This document shows, piece after piece, positions 25,790-34,017 of a stretch of DNA of 64,000 nt. Source of the stretch: Mucilaginibacter_A sp965201005. Lineage in GTDB: Bacteria > Bacteroidota > Bacteroidia > Sphingobacteriales > Sphingobacteriaceae. The position numbers and the translations under genes are program-made. How positions within the stretch are numbered: the first letter of the stretch is position 1; every line of letters begins with the position of its first letter. The stretch covers positions 1,736,001 through 1,800,000 of the forward strand of contig NZ_OZ241747.1 in NCBI RefSeq assembly GCF_965201005.1, given 5' to 3'. The notes under the pieces were generated by a model, which saw only the letters and a list, made by a program, of their open reading frames with translations, searched no databases and was not told where the DNA came from.

Positions 25790-27967
25790 TTAGTTCCCTA
25801 ATTCTAACTGGTTTTTCACTAAACGGTAATAGTCGCCTTTCAATGAAGTCAATAGCTCATGTGTCCCTTGTTCAATGATACAGCCTTTGTCCAGCACCAC
25901 AATGTTATCGGCATGGCTTACCGTGCTTAACCGGTGCGCTACAACAATAACGGTACGGCCTTTAAAAAACCCTTGCAGGTTTTCCATGATCGTTTTTTCA
26001 TTATTGGCATCCAGCGAATTGGTGGCTTCGTCAAAAAAGATATATTGCGGATTTTTATAAACGGCGCGGGCAATCAAAATACGTTGGCGTTGGCCTTGGC
26101 TGATCCCGTTTCCTTCTGCACCAATTTTGGTATTGATTCCTAAGGGTAAACCTGCAATCAGATCCTGGATGTTGGCCACTTTAATGGCATGGTTTAATTT
26201 TTTCTTGTCCGGGTATTCATCGCCAACAGCAATGTTACGGGCAATCGTGTCCGAAAAGATAAAGCCATCCTGCATTACTACGCCACACTCACTCCGCCAC
26301 GTTTTAAAACCTATTGTATTTAAGCTTTGTTGGCCGACGGTAATTTCACCCTTTTCAGGCTCATAAAACCTTAGCAATAACTTTAAAATGGTAGTTTTCC
26401 CGCTGCCACTCATTCCAACAATTGCCGTTGTTTTTCCTTGTGGGATGGAAAGGTTTATCGCTTTTAATACCGGCTCGTTGCCTGCACCGGGATAGCGGAA
26501 AGTCAGATTGTTAAAAGCTAAACTTTTATCTTCCGGCAAGGCATAATTAAATTCTTTATTGACCGGTTCTTCATCGTCTAATTGGTGTATCTCGTTTAAA
26601 CGCTCTAAGCTGATCCTGGCATCTTGGAAACCTTGTATAAAGCCCAGAAATTGTTGTACCGGGCTGTTGAGTTGCCCGATGATGTATTGCACGGCCATCA
26701 TCCCGCCCAAAGTCAGGTTGCCTTCTATTACAGCTTTGGCGCTTAAAAAGGTAATCAGCAGGTTGGTGGATTCATTGATGAAAGTTGAGCCGCCCTGCTG
26801 GTATTGGTTTAATGCCAAACTTTTAACATTGAACTTAAACAGCCTTGCCTGTAAATGTTCCCATTCCCAGCGTTTTTGCTGTTCACAATTGTTTAGTTTG
26901 ATTTCCTGCATGCCGCCCACCAATTGCACAATACTGCTTTGGTTTTTGGCCGAAATATCAAAACGTTTATAATCCAAAGAACGCCGGGTTTTTAAAAAGG
27001 CAACAATCCAAACAATGTACAGCGCACTGCTTACCACAAACACAAAAAAGATGGTGGCATTGTAATAAGCCAACACCACCGAAAAAACAAGCAGGTTAAA
27101 CAGGGAAAACAGCGTACTCAATGTTGAACCGGTCAAAAAGCTTTCAATACGTTTCTGGTCGTTCATTCGTTGCATAATGTCGCCGGTCATCTTGGTATCA
27201 AAGAAGTTCATGGGCAGCTTCATCAGCTTGATCAGAAAGTCTGTGAGGATGGAAACATTGACCCGTGTGCTGATATGCAGCAGAATCCAGGAACGGATAA
27301 AGTCAACACTTACCCGGCCAATAATCAACATCGCCTGGGCAATGAGGATGATATAAACGAAATTAAGGTTACGCGTATTGATGCCAATATCCACGACCGA
27401 TTGGGTGAGGAAGGGCACAATCAATTGCAACAGGCTGCCAATGCCCAGCCCAAACAGTAGTTGTAGAACCAACTGCTTGTACCTTGTTAAATACCGCAAC
27501 AAAAAACTCCAGCTTACTTCTGTCCCTTTTTCGTTCTCCTGTTCATAAAAAGTTGGTGTAGGGCTTAATAATAAAGCGATGCCTTCACTGTTTTCTAAAT
27601 CCGATAACCAGTTTTTGTTGAATTCAGATTCGGTTAAAGTAACCAACCCTTTAGCAGGATCTGCCAGAAAGAATTTCCCTTTTTTTATTTTATATAAAAC
27701 CACAAAGTGGTTTTGCCGCCAATGCAGGATACAGGGTAATTCTGCTTCTGCTAATTGGTCTGTGCTTAACTTATCGCCTAAACTTCTAAACCCTATTTTT
27801 TCGGCAGCATCGCTGATGCCCAAAAGCGATACCCCATCTTTATTGATTTCACAAAGCTGCCGTAATGTTTGTGTTTTATAATTGCGGCCAAAATGCTTTG
27901 CAACCATGCGCAGGCACGTTGGGCCGCAATCCATTTGGTCGGGTTGCTTGTATAAAGGAAATGCCAT
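25790..27967 (-). CDS. C39 peptidase-containing ABC transporter (PCAT)
   Basis: 725 residues. The N-terminal C39 cysteine protease has Cys14 in Q-M-D-C-G-P-T-C, His87 in N-H-F-V-V-L-Y and Asp103 in A-D-P-A-K-G, so the catalytic set is complete. A six-helix ABC membrane domain follows (about 160-440). The ATPase has Walker A G-M-S-G-S-G-K-T-T, signature I-S-Q-G-Q-R-Q-R (a variant of LSGGQ) and Walker B I-F-F-D-E-A-T-N-S-L-D. PCATs remove double-glycine leaders and export the mature peptide. The only GG-leader peptide I see nearby is at 29664-29894, on the same strand. Confidence 0.95.
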   Translation of the reverse strand: MAFPLYKQPDQMDCGPTCLRMVAKHFGRNYKTQTLRQLCEINKDGVSLLGISDAAEKIGFRSLGDKLSTDQLAEAELPCILHWRQNHFVVLYKIKKGKFFLADPAKGLVTLTESEFNKNWLSDLENSEGIALLLSPTPTFYEQENEKGTEVSWSFLLRYLTRYKQLVLQLLFGLGIGSLLQLIVPFLTQSVVDIGINTRNLNFVYIILIAQAMLIIGRVSVDFIRSWILLHISTRVNVSILTDFLIKLMKLPMNFFDTKMTGDIMQRMNDQKRIESFLTGSTLSTLFSLFNLLVFSVVLAYYNATIFFVFVVSSALYIVWIVAFLKTRRSLDYKRFDISAKNQSSIVQLVGGMQEIKLNNCEQQKRWEWEHLQARLFKFNVKSLALNQYQQGGSTFINESTNLLITFLSAKAVIEGNLTLGGMMAVQYIIGQLNSPVQQFLGFIQGFQDARISLERLNEIHQLDDEEPVNKEFNYALPEDKSLAFNNLTFRYPGAGNEPVLKAINLSIPQGKTTAIVGMSGSGKTTILKLLLRFYEPEKGEITVGQQSLNTIGFKTWRSECGVVMQDGFIFSDTIARNIAVGDEYPDKKKLNHAIKVANIQDLIAGLPLGINTKIGAEGNGISQGQRQRILIARAVYKNPQYIFFDEATNSLDANNEKTIMENLQGFFKGRTVIVVAHRLSTVSHADNIVVLDKGCIIEQGTHELLTSLKGDYYRLVKNQLELGN

Positions 27968-28287
27968 TATAACATTAAGCTATGAACCTGTTCAAATTTC
28001 AATTAATAAAAATTTATAATACTTCCTTAAGGTTATAAATTCTGTATTTTGCATGTTATAGCGATAAAGAAACTAACGATTTTTGTGAGGTAAAAGAAGC
28101 ATATAAAATAAGTTGAATGAAATTTAAACAAATTTTAATAGTACTATTGAATTTTATTGAAAAAATTAATTCTTCAACCTATTATAACTATTTTTTTGTA
28201 ACTGTAGTTCATAAGTTAATTTGAATTTACAAACCTTTTAAAAATATTAATGGAATGAAAAAGTCCATAAAAATTAAGGTTATATCT
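27968..28287. other. 320-bp AT-rich gap with a decayed paired-motif element
   Basis: The gap between the ABC transporter and the TlpA-like gene is very AT-rich. ATACTTCCTTAAGG (from 28019) and GTAAAAGAAGCAT (28090-28102) look like a degenerate version of the ~93-bp paired-motif element. A 35-codon open frame near 28118 has no support as a gene. No clear promoter was found. Confidence 0.4.
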
Positions 28288-29466
28288 TTAGTTAGTAGTA
28301 AATATTTGATCTAATTTTTTTTCCAGATATTCTATTCTTGTATCTTCGTTACTGGCTCCAGAATATTTCTCAATAATAACACCTTTATTAAGTAGGATTT
28401 CTGCCGGTATTCCATACAGTCCCAATGTAGGTATTATGCCAGCCTTTTGATCGGGCTGTATATGTTGCCATGCAAATAACTTGTCATTTTTTATTGCCGC
28501 CAACCAATTCCGCTTTGATTCGTCTGCAGTTATCGCGATCACCTGCAACCCTTTGGGGTGGTATTTATTATAAATTTTCATTAATTTTGGCATATTCTCT
28601 CTGCACGGTACACACCAACTTGCCCAAACTACAACCAAAGTATAACCAGCTTTGCTAAGCTCTGCCGTTGCTACCCGCTTACTTTCAATACTTCTTCCTT
28701 TTATGTTTGGTAATGTTTCATTGATCTTAAGCAATTCTAAGCGCCTTGATAACTCTATTCCCCAATAACTATTTTGTACAACAGGAGAAAGTTTACCAAA
28801 ATATATTTTTGTTGAATCTATCTTTAGTGTTTGTGTATGAAACTGCAGGTATAGTAAATAAGGGCTTAAGAATGAAGCTGGATGCGAAGAAATAAATTTT
28901 CTATCTAATAACCTTGCTTGGGTTAAATGTTTTTGGGATTCAGTAATGATGGCCATTCGTCTAGTAGCCACTAAATTAGATTGGGCGCTATCCTTCTTCG
29001 GAATTTTAACCAGCATTTTATTATATACAGACAGCAAAGAATCATTTGGGCGTAGAAGTTTGTAAATGTTCGCCTTACTCATCTCAAGTTTATAGTTTTC
29101 GTCCTGTGTTTTTGATCCGGAAACATTCATTAATTTAAAATGACCTTCACGTAAAGAAACTGTTATGTATCCTGGCTCAATAAAAAATTCGCCATAATTA
29201 ACATCATCTACAGAATTAGCAGCAATATCACTTTTAACATATACTAATGTAGGCTCATTTACTGCACCCGAAAAAGAAAAACGCTGGTTTAAGATAGTAC
29301 ACTTTTTGATAACATAGCCAGAATCGGCATCGTTGTAAGTAAATGTAACCGTTTTTGTATGCTCTCCTTCAAACTTACCCTCTACTGTAAAACGTTTACT
29401 TTTTTCCTTTGCATAACAAATATTAACAATAGAAAAAAAAACGAGGCTAAAAATAAAGTGTCGCAT
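28288..29466 (-). CDS. TlpA/AhpC-TSA-type thiol oxidoreductase with DUF4369-like N-terminus
   Basis: 392 residues with a signal peptide (M-R-H-F-I-F-S-L-V-F-F-S...C-Y-A). A beta-rich DUF4369-like domain (about 25-130) and a helical linker lead to a C-terminal thioredoxin fold with W-A-S-W-C-V-P-C-R-E-N-M-P-K and cis-proline region G-L-Y-G-I-P-A-E. Such periplasmic proteins reduce or isomerise disulfides. Lying directly downstream of the cysteine-rich precursor, it could proof-read or reshuffle its disulfides; this role is inferred from context. Confidence 0.85.
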   Translation of the reverse strand: MRHFIFSLVFFSIVNICYAKEKSKRFTVEGKFEGEHTKTVTFTYNDADSGYVIKKCTILNQRFSFSGAVNEPTLVYVKSDIAANSVDDVNYGEFFIEPGYITVSLREGHFKLMNVSGSKTQDENYKLEMSKANIYKLLRPNDSLLSVYNKMLVKIPKKDSAQSNLVATRRMAIITESQKHLTQARLLDRKFISSHPASFLSPYLLYLQFHTQTLKIDSTKIYFGKLSPVVQNSYWGIELSRRLELLKINETLPNIKGRSIESKRVATAELSKAGYTLVVVWASWCVPCRENMPKLMKIYNKYHPKGLQVIAITADESKRNWLAAIKNDKLFAWQHIQPDQKAGIIPTLGLYGIPAEILLNKGVIIEKYSGASNEDTRIEYLEKKLDQIFTTN

Positions 29467-29663
29467 TTTGTGTAAGTTAATTTAAGAGCTATAAAGAATA
29501 ATTTTATCAAGCCTATGCAGACTACTTCTATTCGGTATTATCTGTATTAATATTAGACGATCTATTTAGAAAATTAATAGAGTAAGCAGTTTATGCAATT
29601 TATCGAGAGAAATAAAAGATGAGTTACATATAAAAGCTCTACTCCATTAATTATTAAGCTATG

Positions 29664-29894
29664 TTATTCGACACATACCCTATCATAAAGGATATTCCCT
29701 TTACTGTCATGACGACCATTTGCCACATTATCACACGTGGTACACTTTGTGCCTGTGCAGTCGATATTAGTTACACAACCTGTATCGCACTTATTACCAT
29801 CGCCATAATAAGTAGTATCATCGCCACCTCTAATAGCTTTAAGTTGTTCCCTAGTAAAAATTTGGCTTTTTGGGATTGATTGAAAATCTTTCAT
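29664..29894 (-). CDS. Double-glycine-leader, six-cysteine secreted peptide precursor
   Basis: 76 residues. The leader (1-24) is charged and helical and ends E-Q-L-K-A-I-R-G-G, the classic C39-peptidase cleavage site. The predicted mature core is residues 25-76 (D-D-T-T-Y-Y-G-D-G-N...), about 52 residues, with cysteines at 36, 40, 46, 51, 54 and 74, enough for three disulfides, and many Gly/Asp/Thr/Asn. It lies between a VKOR/DsbA-like fusion and a TlpA-like protein, with PCAT, HlyD and TolC genes on the same strand. It could be a bacteriocin, a signal peptide or another secreted factor. The sequence family is not recognised, and activity is inference. Confidence 0.8.
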   Translation of the reverse strand: MKDFQSIPKSQIFTREQLKAIRGGDDTTYYGDGNKCDTGCVTNIDCTGTKCTTCDNVANGRHDSKGNILYDRVCVE

Positions 29895-30011
29895 AAAAAT
29901 ATTAATAAAAAGTTTTAACTAATTTTGCCGTAACCACGCCCGGGCAATTCAAGCTGCATACATTTTAAAAGTGCATACTCCTTTACTTTTGGCCAAAGTA
30001 TCTTGTTGCTG

Positions 30012-31613
30012 CTAATTAAGCAGGTATTTAATATCTTTTAATTGGTAAGTTTCCGGCAAACGGTAACCGTTTACCAGAAAAGTGGGCGTGGCTTTTATTT
30101 CTGCCAAACTGCACCAGGCCAATTGCCTATCCAACTTGCCATACTCTTTTTCGTCTAATTGTATTGGGTAAATTTTTGCCCAGTCTTCATAGTTTTTTTG
30201 CTTTTGTTCGTACCAGTCGTGCAATGCTTTTTTTACCATCCCTTTTTCCTGCTTGTCATTTAAAGCCATTAAATGCCTGGTAACAGGGGTTTTGCGGTCA
30301 GCCTCTGTATTGTTTGCAGTAAATACAAAACGTACCTGTAAATCGTTACGGGTATTGAGCCATTCATCCAGTATTTGATGGGTCTTGGCACAAGGCGGGC
30401 AGTAAGGGTTGCTCACCATCGTAATAATATTTTCTGCTTCGGCATTGCCCAGTACAATACTCCAGTCTTCTCCTGGTATAGCATACTTGGGTTGAGCATG
30501 TAGCAAACTGTCAAAAAACTCTTTATTATATTTAAGCTTCCGCAATTGGCTTTTTAAAGGCCTTACTTGTTGCACTTCTAGTAACAAAGGTTTTAACAAA
30601 AGCCACAAAGCCACGGGCAAGCTTAAACAGATAAATAGGGTCAATAACGATGGGAAAGCAGGGAATTTTAGCGTATTTAAATTATACAAGCCCGGCGAAA
30701 AGGAAACCAATGCTGCAAACTCAAGCCAAAGCAGGGCTTGCACGGTGCAACATAACGTACACCATTGTTTGGCTACTTTATACTGGTAATAAATGGAGTA
30801 AAAAGTATAGGGCAGGCTTACTATATTGAACAGCGCTAATGCCTGAAGCATTGTTGTTGAACCGCCGCCAAACAAAATTGCCAGCCAGGTGCCGGTAAAA
30901 TAAAAGAAACCAACTTCGCTCCAGCTCAGCCCTTTAAAAACAGTTGCTGCTTTTGAAGATAATATGGCATTGCAATTAGTCTTGTCGCCGCCACCACATA
31001 GTTTTTGGATCAACGGATTGTTCTGGTCAATACTTTGCACCAATAATAAGATACTGGTGATAACACCGGCACTTTTAAACAGCAGCAATAAAGCATAAGG
31101 CCAGGTGATGGCGATCAAATTATTAAAATGCAAGAGCAAACCGCATAACAGGGCTAAGACAAGAAGAAAAGGTGCCAGTAAATAACGATAAGAACTTATT
31201 GTTTTAAATAAACTGTCAGTAGTGGTAGTTTTAGTGCCAGAGTTTTTGGGATCAACAGCCAGTACCACACCGGTAAAATCAGCTGCAAACTCTTTAAAAC
31301 TTAACTTTCTATTGTTGTTAACAGAGACAGATTCTGTTGTTACACCGGTAACAAACATAAATTCGCTGCCGTCCTTGTCCATATTTGCTATAAAAGGGCA
31401 AGGGACTTTCAGTAAATCTTCTTTTGAAATACGATAACCCACACAAGATAACCCAAAATTTGCAGCTACATCAGTTATAGCCAACAAACTGGGATAATCC
31501 GGATGCGTGTTCAGCTCGTTTGTGACTGTTTCTGCATCAACAGAAATGCCGGAATGCTTTAATAAATTTATTAAAGTCTCATCTAAATTAGGTTGTTTGG
31601 TAAAAGAGATCAT
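30012..31613 (-). CDS. Inactive C39-like / VKOR / DsbA-like thioredoxin fusion protein
   Basis: 533 residues in three parts. Residues 1-125 resemble a C39 peptidase domain but lack the D-C-G-P nucleophile, as in leader-binding C39-like domains. Residues 145-345 form a vitamin K epoxide reductase-like membrane domain with Cys206/Cys214 in a loop and the active C-T-L-C at 285-288. Residues 375-533 form a thioredoxin-fold domain with Y-C-P-P-C (405-408) and cis-Pro region A-T-P-T-F-L-V. VKOR-thioredoxin fusions make disulfides de novo using quinones. The fusion with a C39-like domain suggests a dedicated oxidase that binds GG-leader precursors. Confidence 0.85.
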   Translation of the reverse strand: MISFTKQPNLDETLINLLKHSGISVDAETVTNELNTHPDYPSLLAITDVAANFGLSCVGYRISKEDLLKVPCPFIANMDKDGSEFMFVTGVTTESVSVNNNRKLSFKEFAADFTGVVLAVDPKNSGTKTTTTDSLFKTISSYRYLLAPFLLVLALLCGLLLHFNNLIAITWPYALLLLFKSAGVITSILLLVQSIDQNNPLIQKLCGGGDKTNCNAILSSKAATVFKGLSWSEVGFFYFTGTWLAILFGGGSTTMLQALALFNIVSLPYTFYSIYYQYKVAKQWCTLCCTVQALLWLEFAALVSFSPGLYNLNTLKFPAFPSLLTLFICLSLPVALWLLLKPLLLEVQQVRPLKSQLRKLKYNKEFFDSLLHAQPKYAIPGEDWSIVLGNAEAENIITMVSNPYCPPCAKTHQILDEWLNTRNDLQVRFVFTANNTEADRKTPVTRHLMALNDKQEKGMVKKALHDWYEQKQKNYEDWAKIYPIQLDEKEYGKLDRQLAWCSLAEIKATPTFLVNGYRLPETYQLKDIKYLLN

Positions 31614-31961
31614 ACCAAAAGAATTTTCTCTAATGTCAACATACTTTATTTACAAAAAAGAGTTTTTAAAAAATAAATCTTTTTTAAGTAAAATTTAATA
31701 AAAACTTAACTAAAAGATAATAATCGTTCGGTGGTTAATGAAATTGTTTAAACTTGATTTTCTCAGTAAATGCTTCTTTTATGGCATAAAAATGAAAGGA
31801 CACACCCCTTGCCCCTCTCAAGAGGGGAACCTGCAAACGGTGCCTTTCTAAACCTTAGAAAAGTAGCAAATGATGCTTCCCCTCTCGAGAGGAGTTAGGG
31901 GTGTGTCTTTCAATAATACCTGTAAATGAATAATTAGTTAATAACAAATATTTAAACAGAT
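31614..31961. other. 348-bp gap holding a motif copy and a long inverted repeat
   Basis: Contains a motif copy (ATGCTTCTTTTAT, 31770-31782, followed by GGCATAAAAATG) and then the inverted repeat at 31796-31910. The part next to the VKOR gene is AT-rich and presumably carries its promoter, but I see no clear TAnnTTTG box. Confidence 0.5.
31796..31910. repeat. ~115-bp element with ~34-bp imperfect inverted arms
   Basis: The left arm AAGGACACACCCC...CCTCTCAAGAGGGG and the right arm CCCCTCTCGAGAGG...GGGGTGTGTCTTT are near-complementary around ~46 bases. Each arm also has an inner palindrome (CCCTCTCAAGAGGG). The structure looks like a small MITE or a very stable terminator between the TolC-like gene and the VKOR fusion, both on the minus strand. 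Confidence 0.75.
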
Positions 31962-33419
31962 TTACTGCCATTTTACATCAAGCGTTAAAGGTTTAACCAA
32001 ATAGTAATCAATTACTTTATTCCTGAAAATCAAGTCGTATCGGGCTTGGATCAGATCAAATTCAGCCTTATTAAAGTTAGTCTGCGCAATATTATAATCC
32101 ACAGAATTGAGCAGCCCGGCCTGGTAACGCTTTTCGCTTACATAAAGCACCTGTTTGGTAGCCTGGTAATTGCTTTGGTTTGCCGCCAGGCGTTTGTTTG
32201 CCGCGTTTAAATCTGCCAATGCTTGGTTAAATACTTTGTATAGGTTGTTTATAGCTATTTGTGCAGTTACCTCTGCATTTTGATAGCTGATTTTTGCCTT
32301 GCGTATATTGACCTGGCTGGCAAAATGGTTAAACAAGGGAATTTGCAGGGTTATACCTGCCGATTGATAAAAATTATCGGAGAACTGCCTGACAAAAGGG
32401 TAGTTTTTAACCGTTGAACGATAGGCAGGCTCCAGCACACGCTGGTTGGTGCCGTTTACAAAACCGATGGTATCAAAGCCCACTTGCTTTGTGCCGGTAA
32501 TTAAGGAACGGGCATCAGAAAAGTTAGTGCCTGCGGAACCAAATAAAAACAGGCTGGGATACAAACTGCTTTTGGCGACTTTAATAGCTTGGTAAGCTGC
32601 ATCTTTTTGCAGGTTGGCCAAATGAATATCAGGGTTTACGGCTAAAACTTCCTTCCATAATGCTGTTGTGTCTAATTTTTTGTTTTCGTCAGTTAGTTTG
32701 CCAATATCGGGTTTAACCAATTCGAGTGTCGCAGATGGCATTTCCATTAATTGCTTTAAAGCAAGCAGATTGGCTTCCAAAGTATTATGAATATTGGTTT
32801 CGTCCAATTCAGTAGTAGCCTGTTGTGCTTGGGCTTGTGCCAGGTCGGCCAGGGATTTATTACCGGCATTAAAATTTTTTTGTGCCTTTTCTACGCTTAG
32901 TTTGGCCACCTTTACTTGCTGACGGGAGGCTTTTAATAAATCTCCACTAGCCATAACCTGCAAAAAAGTAGTGGCTACAGCTAATATTAAGTCGTTTTTG
33001 ATTTTAGTGATGTTGCTTTGGTCGGCTTGCAGCAGCAACTTGTTTTGTACAATCTGCCTGCGTAATTGTCCGCCCTGAAATAAAGCTACTTGTGCACCCA
33101 AGCTTCCATTAACCTGGAACACCCGCTGGTTGATGTAGTTATAAGTAGATACGTCCAAGGTACGGCCCCAGTTAAAAGAGGATTGCGGACTGGCACTAAT
33201 GCTTGGCAATTGATTGTACCTGAACTGCTTTAAGTTTTCTTCTGTAAAAGCAGCATTAAACTGTGCTTGTTTGATTTGCAGGTTCCGGTTTAGGGTAGAA
33301 TCAATGGCTTGTTGTAAAGTGATTTTAAGTTGTGCGTATGAATTTAAGTGTGAAAACAGTAAATTTATCGTACAAAGTATTACAATTAATAACCTTTTTA
33401 AAATTACTTTGTAACTCAT
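31962..33419 (-). CDS. TolC-family outer membrane channel
   Basis: 485 residues from the ATG at 33419 (M-S-Y-K-V-I-L-K). After a signal peptide there are two repeats of long amphipathic helices with the OEP pattern (N-R-N-L-Q-I-K-Q-A-Q-F-N; later A-G-L-L-N-S-V-D-Y-N-I-A-Q-T-N) and a conserved A-G-N-K-S-L-A-D-L-A-Q-A-Q. It is the outer membrane tunnel of a type I-like exporter; the PCAT and HlyD-like genes on the same strand complete the machine. It is the first gene of the island in transcription order. Confidence 0.88.
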   Translation of the reverse strand: MSYKVILKRLLIVILCTINLLFSHLNSYAQLKITLQQAIDSTLNRNLQIKQAQFNAAFTEENLKQFRYNQLPSISASPQSSFNWGRTLDVSTYNYINQRVFQVNGSLGAQVALFQGGQLRRQIVQNKLLLQADQSNITKIKNDLILAVATTFLQVMASGDLLKASRQQVKVAKLSVEKAQKNFNAGNKSLADLAQAQAQQATTELDETNIHNTLEANLLALKQLMEMPSATLELVKPDIGKLTDENKKLDTTALWKEVLAVNPDIHLANLQKDAAYQAIKVAKSSLYPSLFLFGSAGTNFSDARSLITGTKQVGFDTIGFVNGTNQRVLEPAYRSTVKNYPFVRQFSDNFYQSAGITLQIPLFNHFASQVNIRKAKISYQNAEVTAQIAINNLYKVFNQALADLNAANKRLAANQSNYQATKQVLYVSEKRYQAGLLNSVDYNIAQTNFNKAEFDLIQARYDLIFRNKVIDYYLVKPLTLDVKWQ

Positions 33420-33541
33420 AGACAAAAAGTATTTTTAATAATAGGACAAAAGGTTTTATAAGTTTAGACAAATTTTTCAGCTTTAGTTCGTTTTATTGTA
33501 ACAAAACTTTAAAAAACTTCAACCTGTTAAGTAATTAGAAT

Positions 33542-33586
33542 AAGTTTGAAGATAAGATCATCGCCATAAAAGCCGTTAAAGAATAA
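33542..33586 (+). pseudogene. DUF6377 C-terminal remnant (right direct-repeat copy)
   Basis: The frame reads K-F-E-D-K-I-I-A-I-K-A-V-K-E-stop, matching the restored C-terminus F-E-D-R-V-I-A-I-K-A-V-K-E of the regulator at 17.6-19.3 kb. The last 29 bases (33558-33586) are identical to 19314-19342. Upstream of it the similarity stops. It lies where a DUF6377 gene would be expected, just before the SusC-like gene. Confidence 0.75.
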
Positions 33587-33661
33587 GCAAACCTCTGGTT
33601 TTTGATTTTAGGCTTTATTTGATTTTAAGGGTTAGTTGCGGATCTTTGCAAAAAATTACCA

Positions 33662-33757
33662 ATGCTTCTTTTATCACCTAAAATTATGAGTTCATATCAA
33701 TTATTTTAAATAGTCCCGAAAAAGTTTAAAAGTTTTTTATGCCATAAAAGAAGCATC
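33662..33757. repeat. ~95-bp paired-motif element
   Basis: The left end is ATGCTTCTTTTATC (33662-33675) and the right end ATGCCATAAAAGAAGCATC (to 33757). Length and end layout match the other paired-motif elements; the interior is AT-rich. Confidence 0.65.
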
Positions 33758-34017
33758 AGAAACAAAACCTGCCAAACATATACATTCCTTCGCCCCAAAA
33801 CAGTATTGGCTGTCCTTTTCGCTTATTAATTATCTATATAACTTCCTCTGATTTTAATTATTATCTTTTTGATTTTCAATAAGTTATATTTAAACTGGTT
33901 GCCTTTTTTTAATATTGAGGGCAATTTCGGTTGTTATAATCTGTAAACCTCATTTACTTTGATCCTGCTATCACTTGCTAAAGGCAGATAGCGAAGTTTA
34001 CCAATTATTAAAACCTA

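Larger units (their letters stand above)
33426..34017. other. 592-bp gap: island right edge and SusC upstream region
   Basis: Contains the right copy of the DUF6377 3'-end repeat (33542-33586) and a ~95-bp paired-motif element (33662-33757). An AT-rich stretch before the SusC-like gene follows. No complete gene is present. Confidence 0.55.

Noticed and set aside
28118..28225. 35-codon plus-strand frame as a second secreted peptide
   Set aside because: It is AT-rich, has no GG leader or signal peptide, and is opposite in direction to the island genes.
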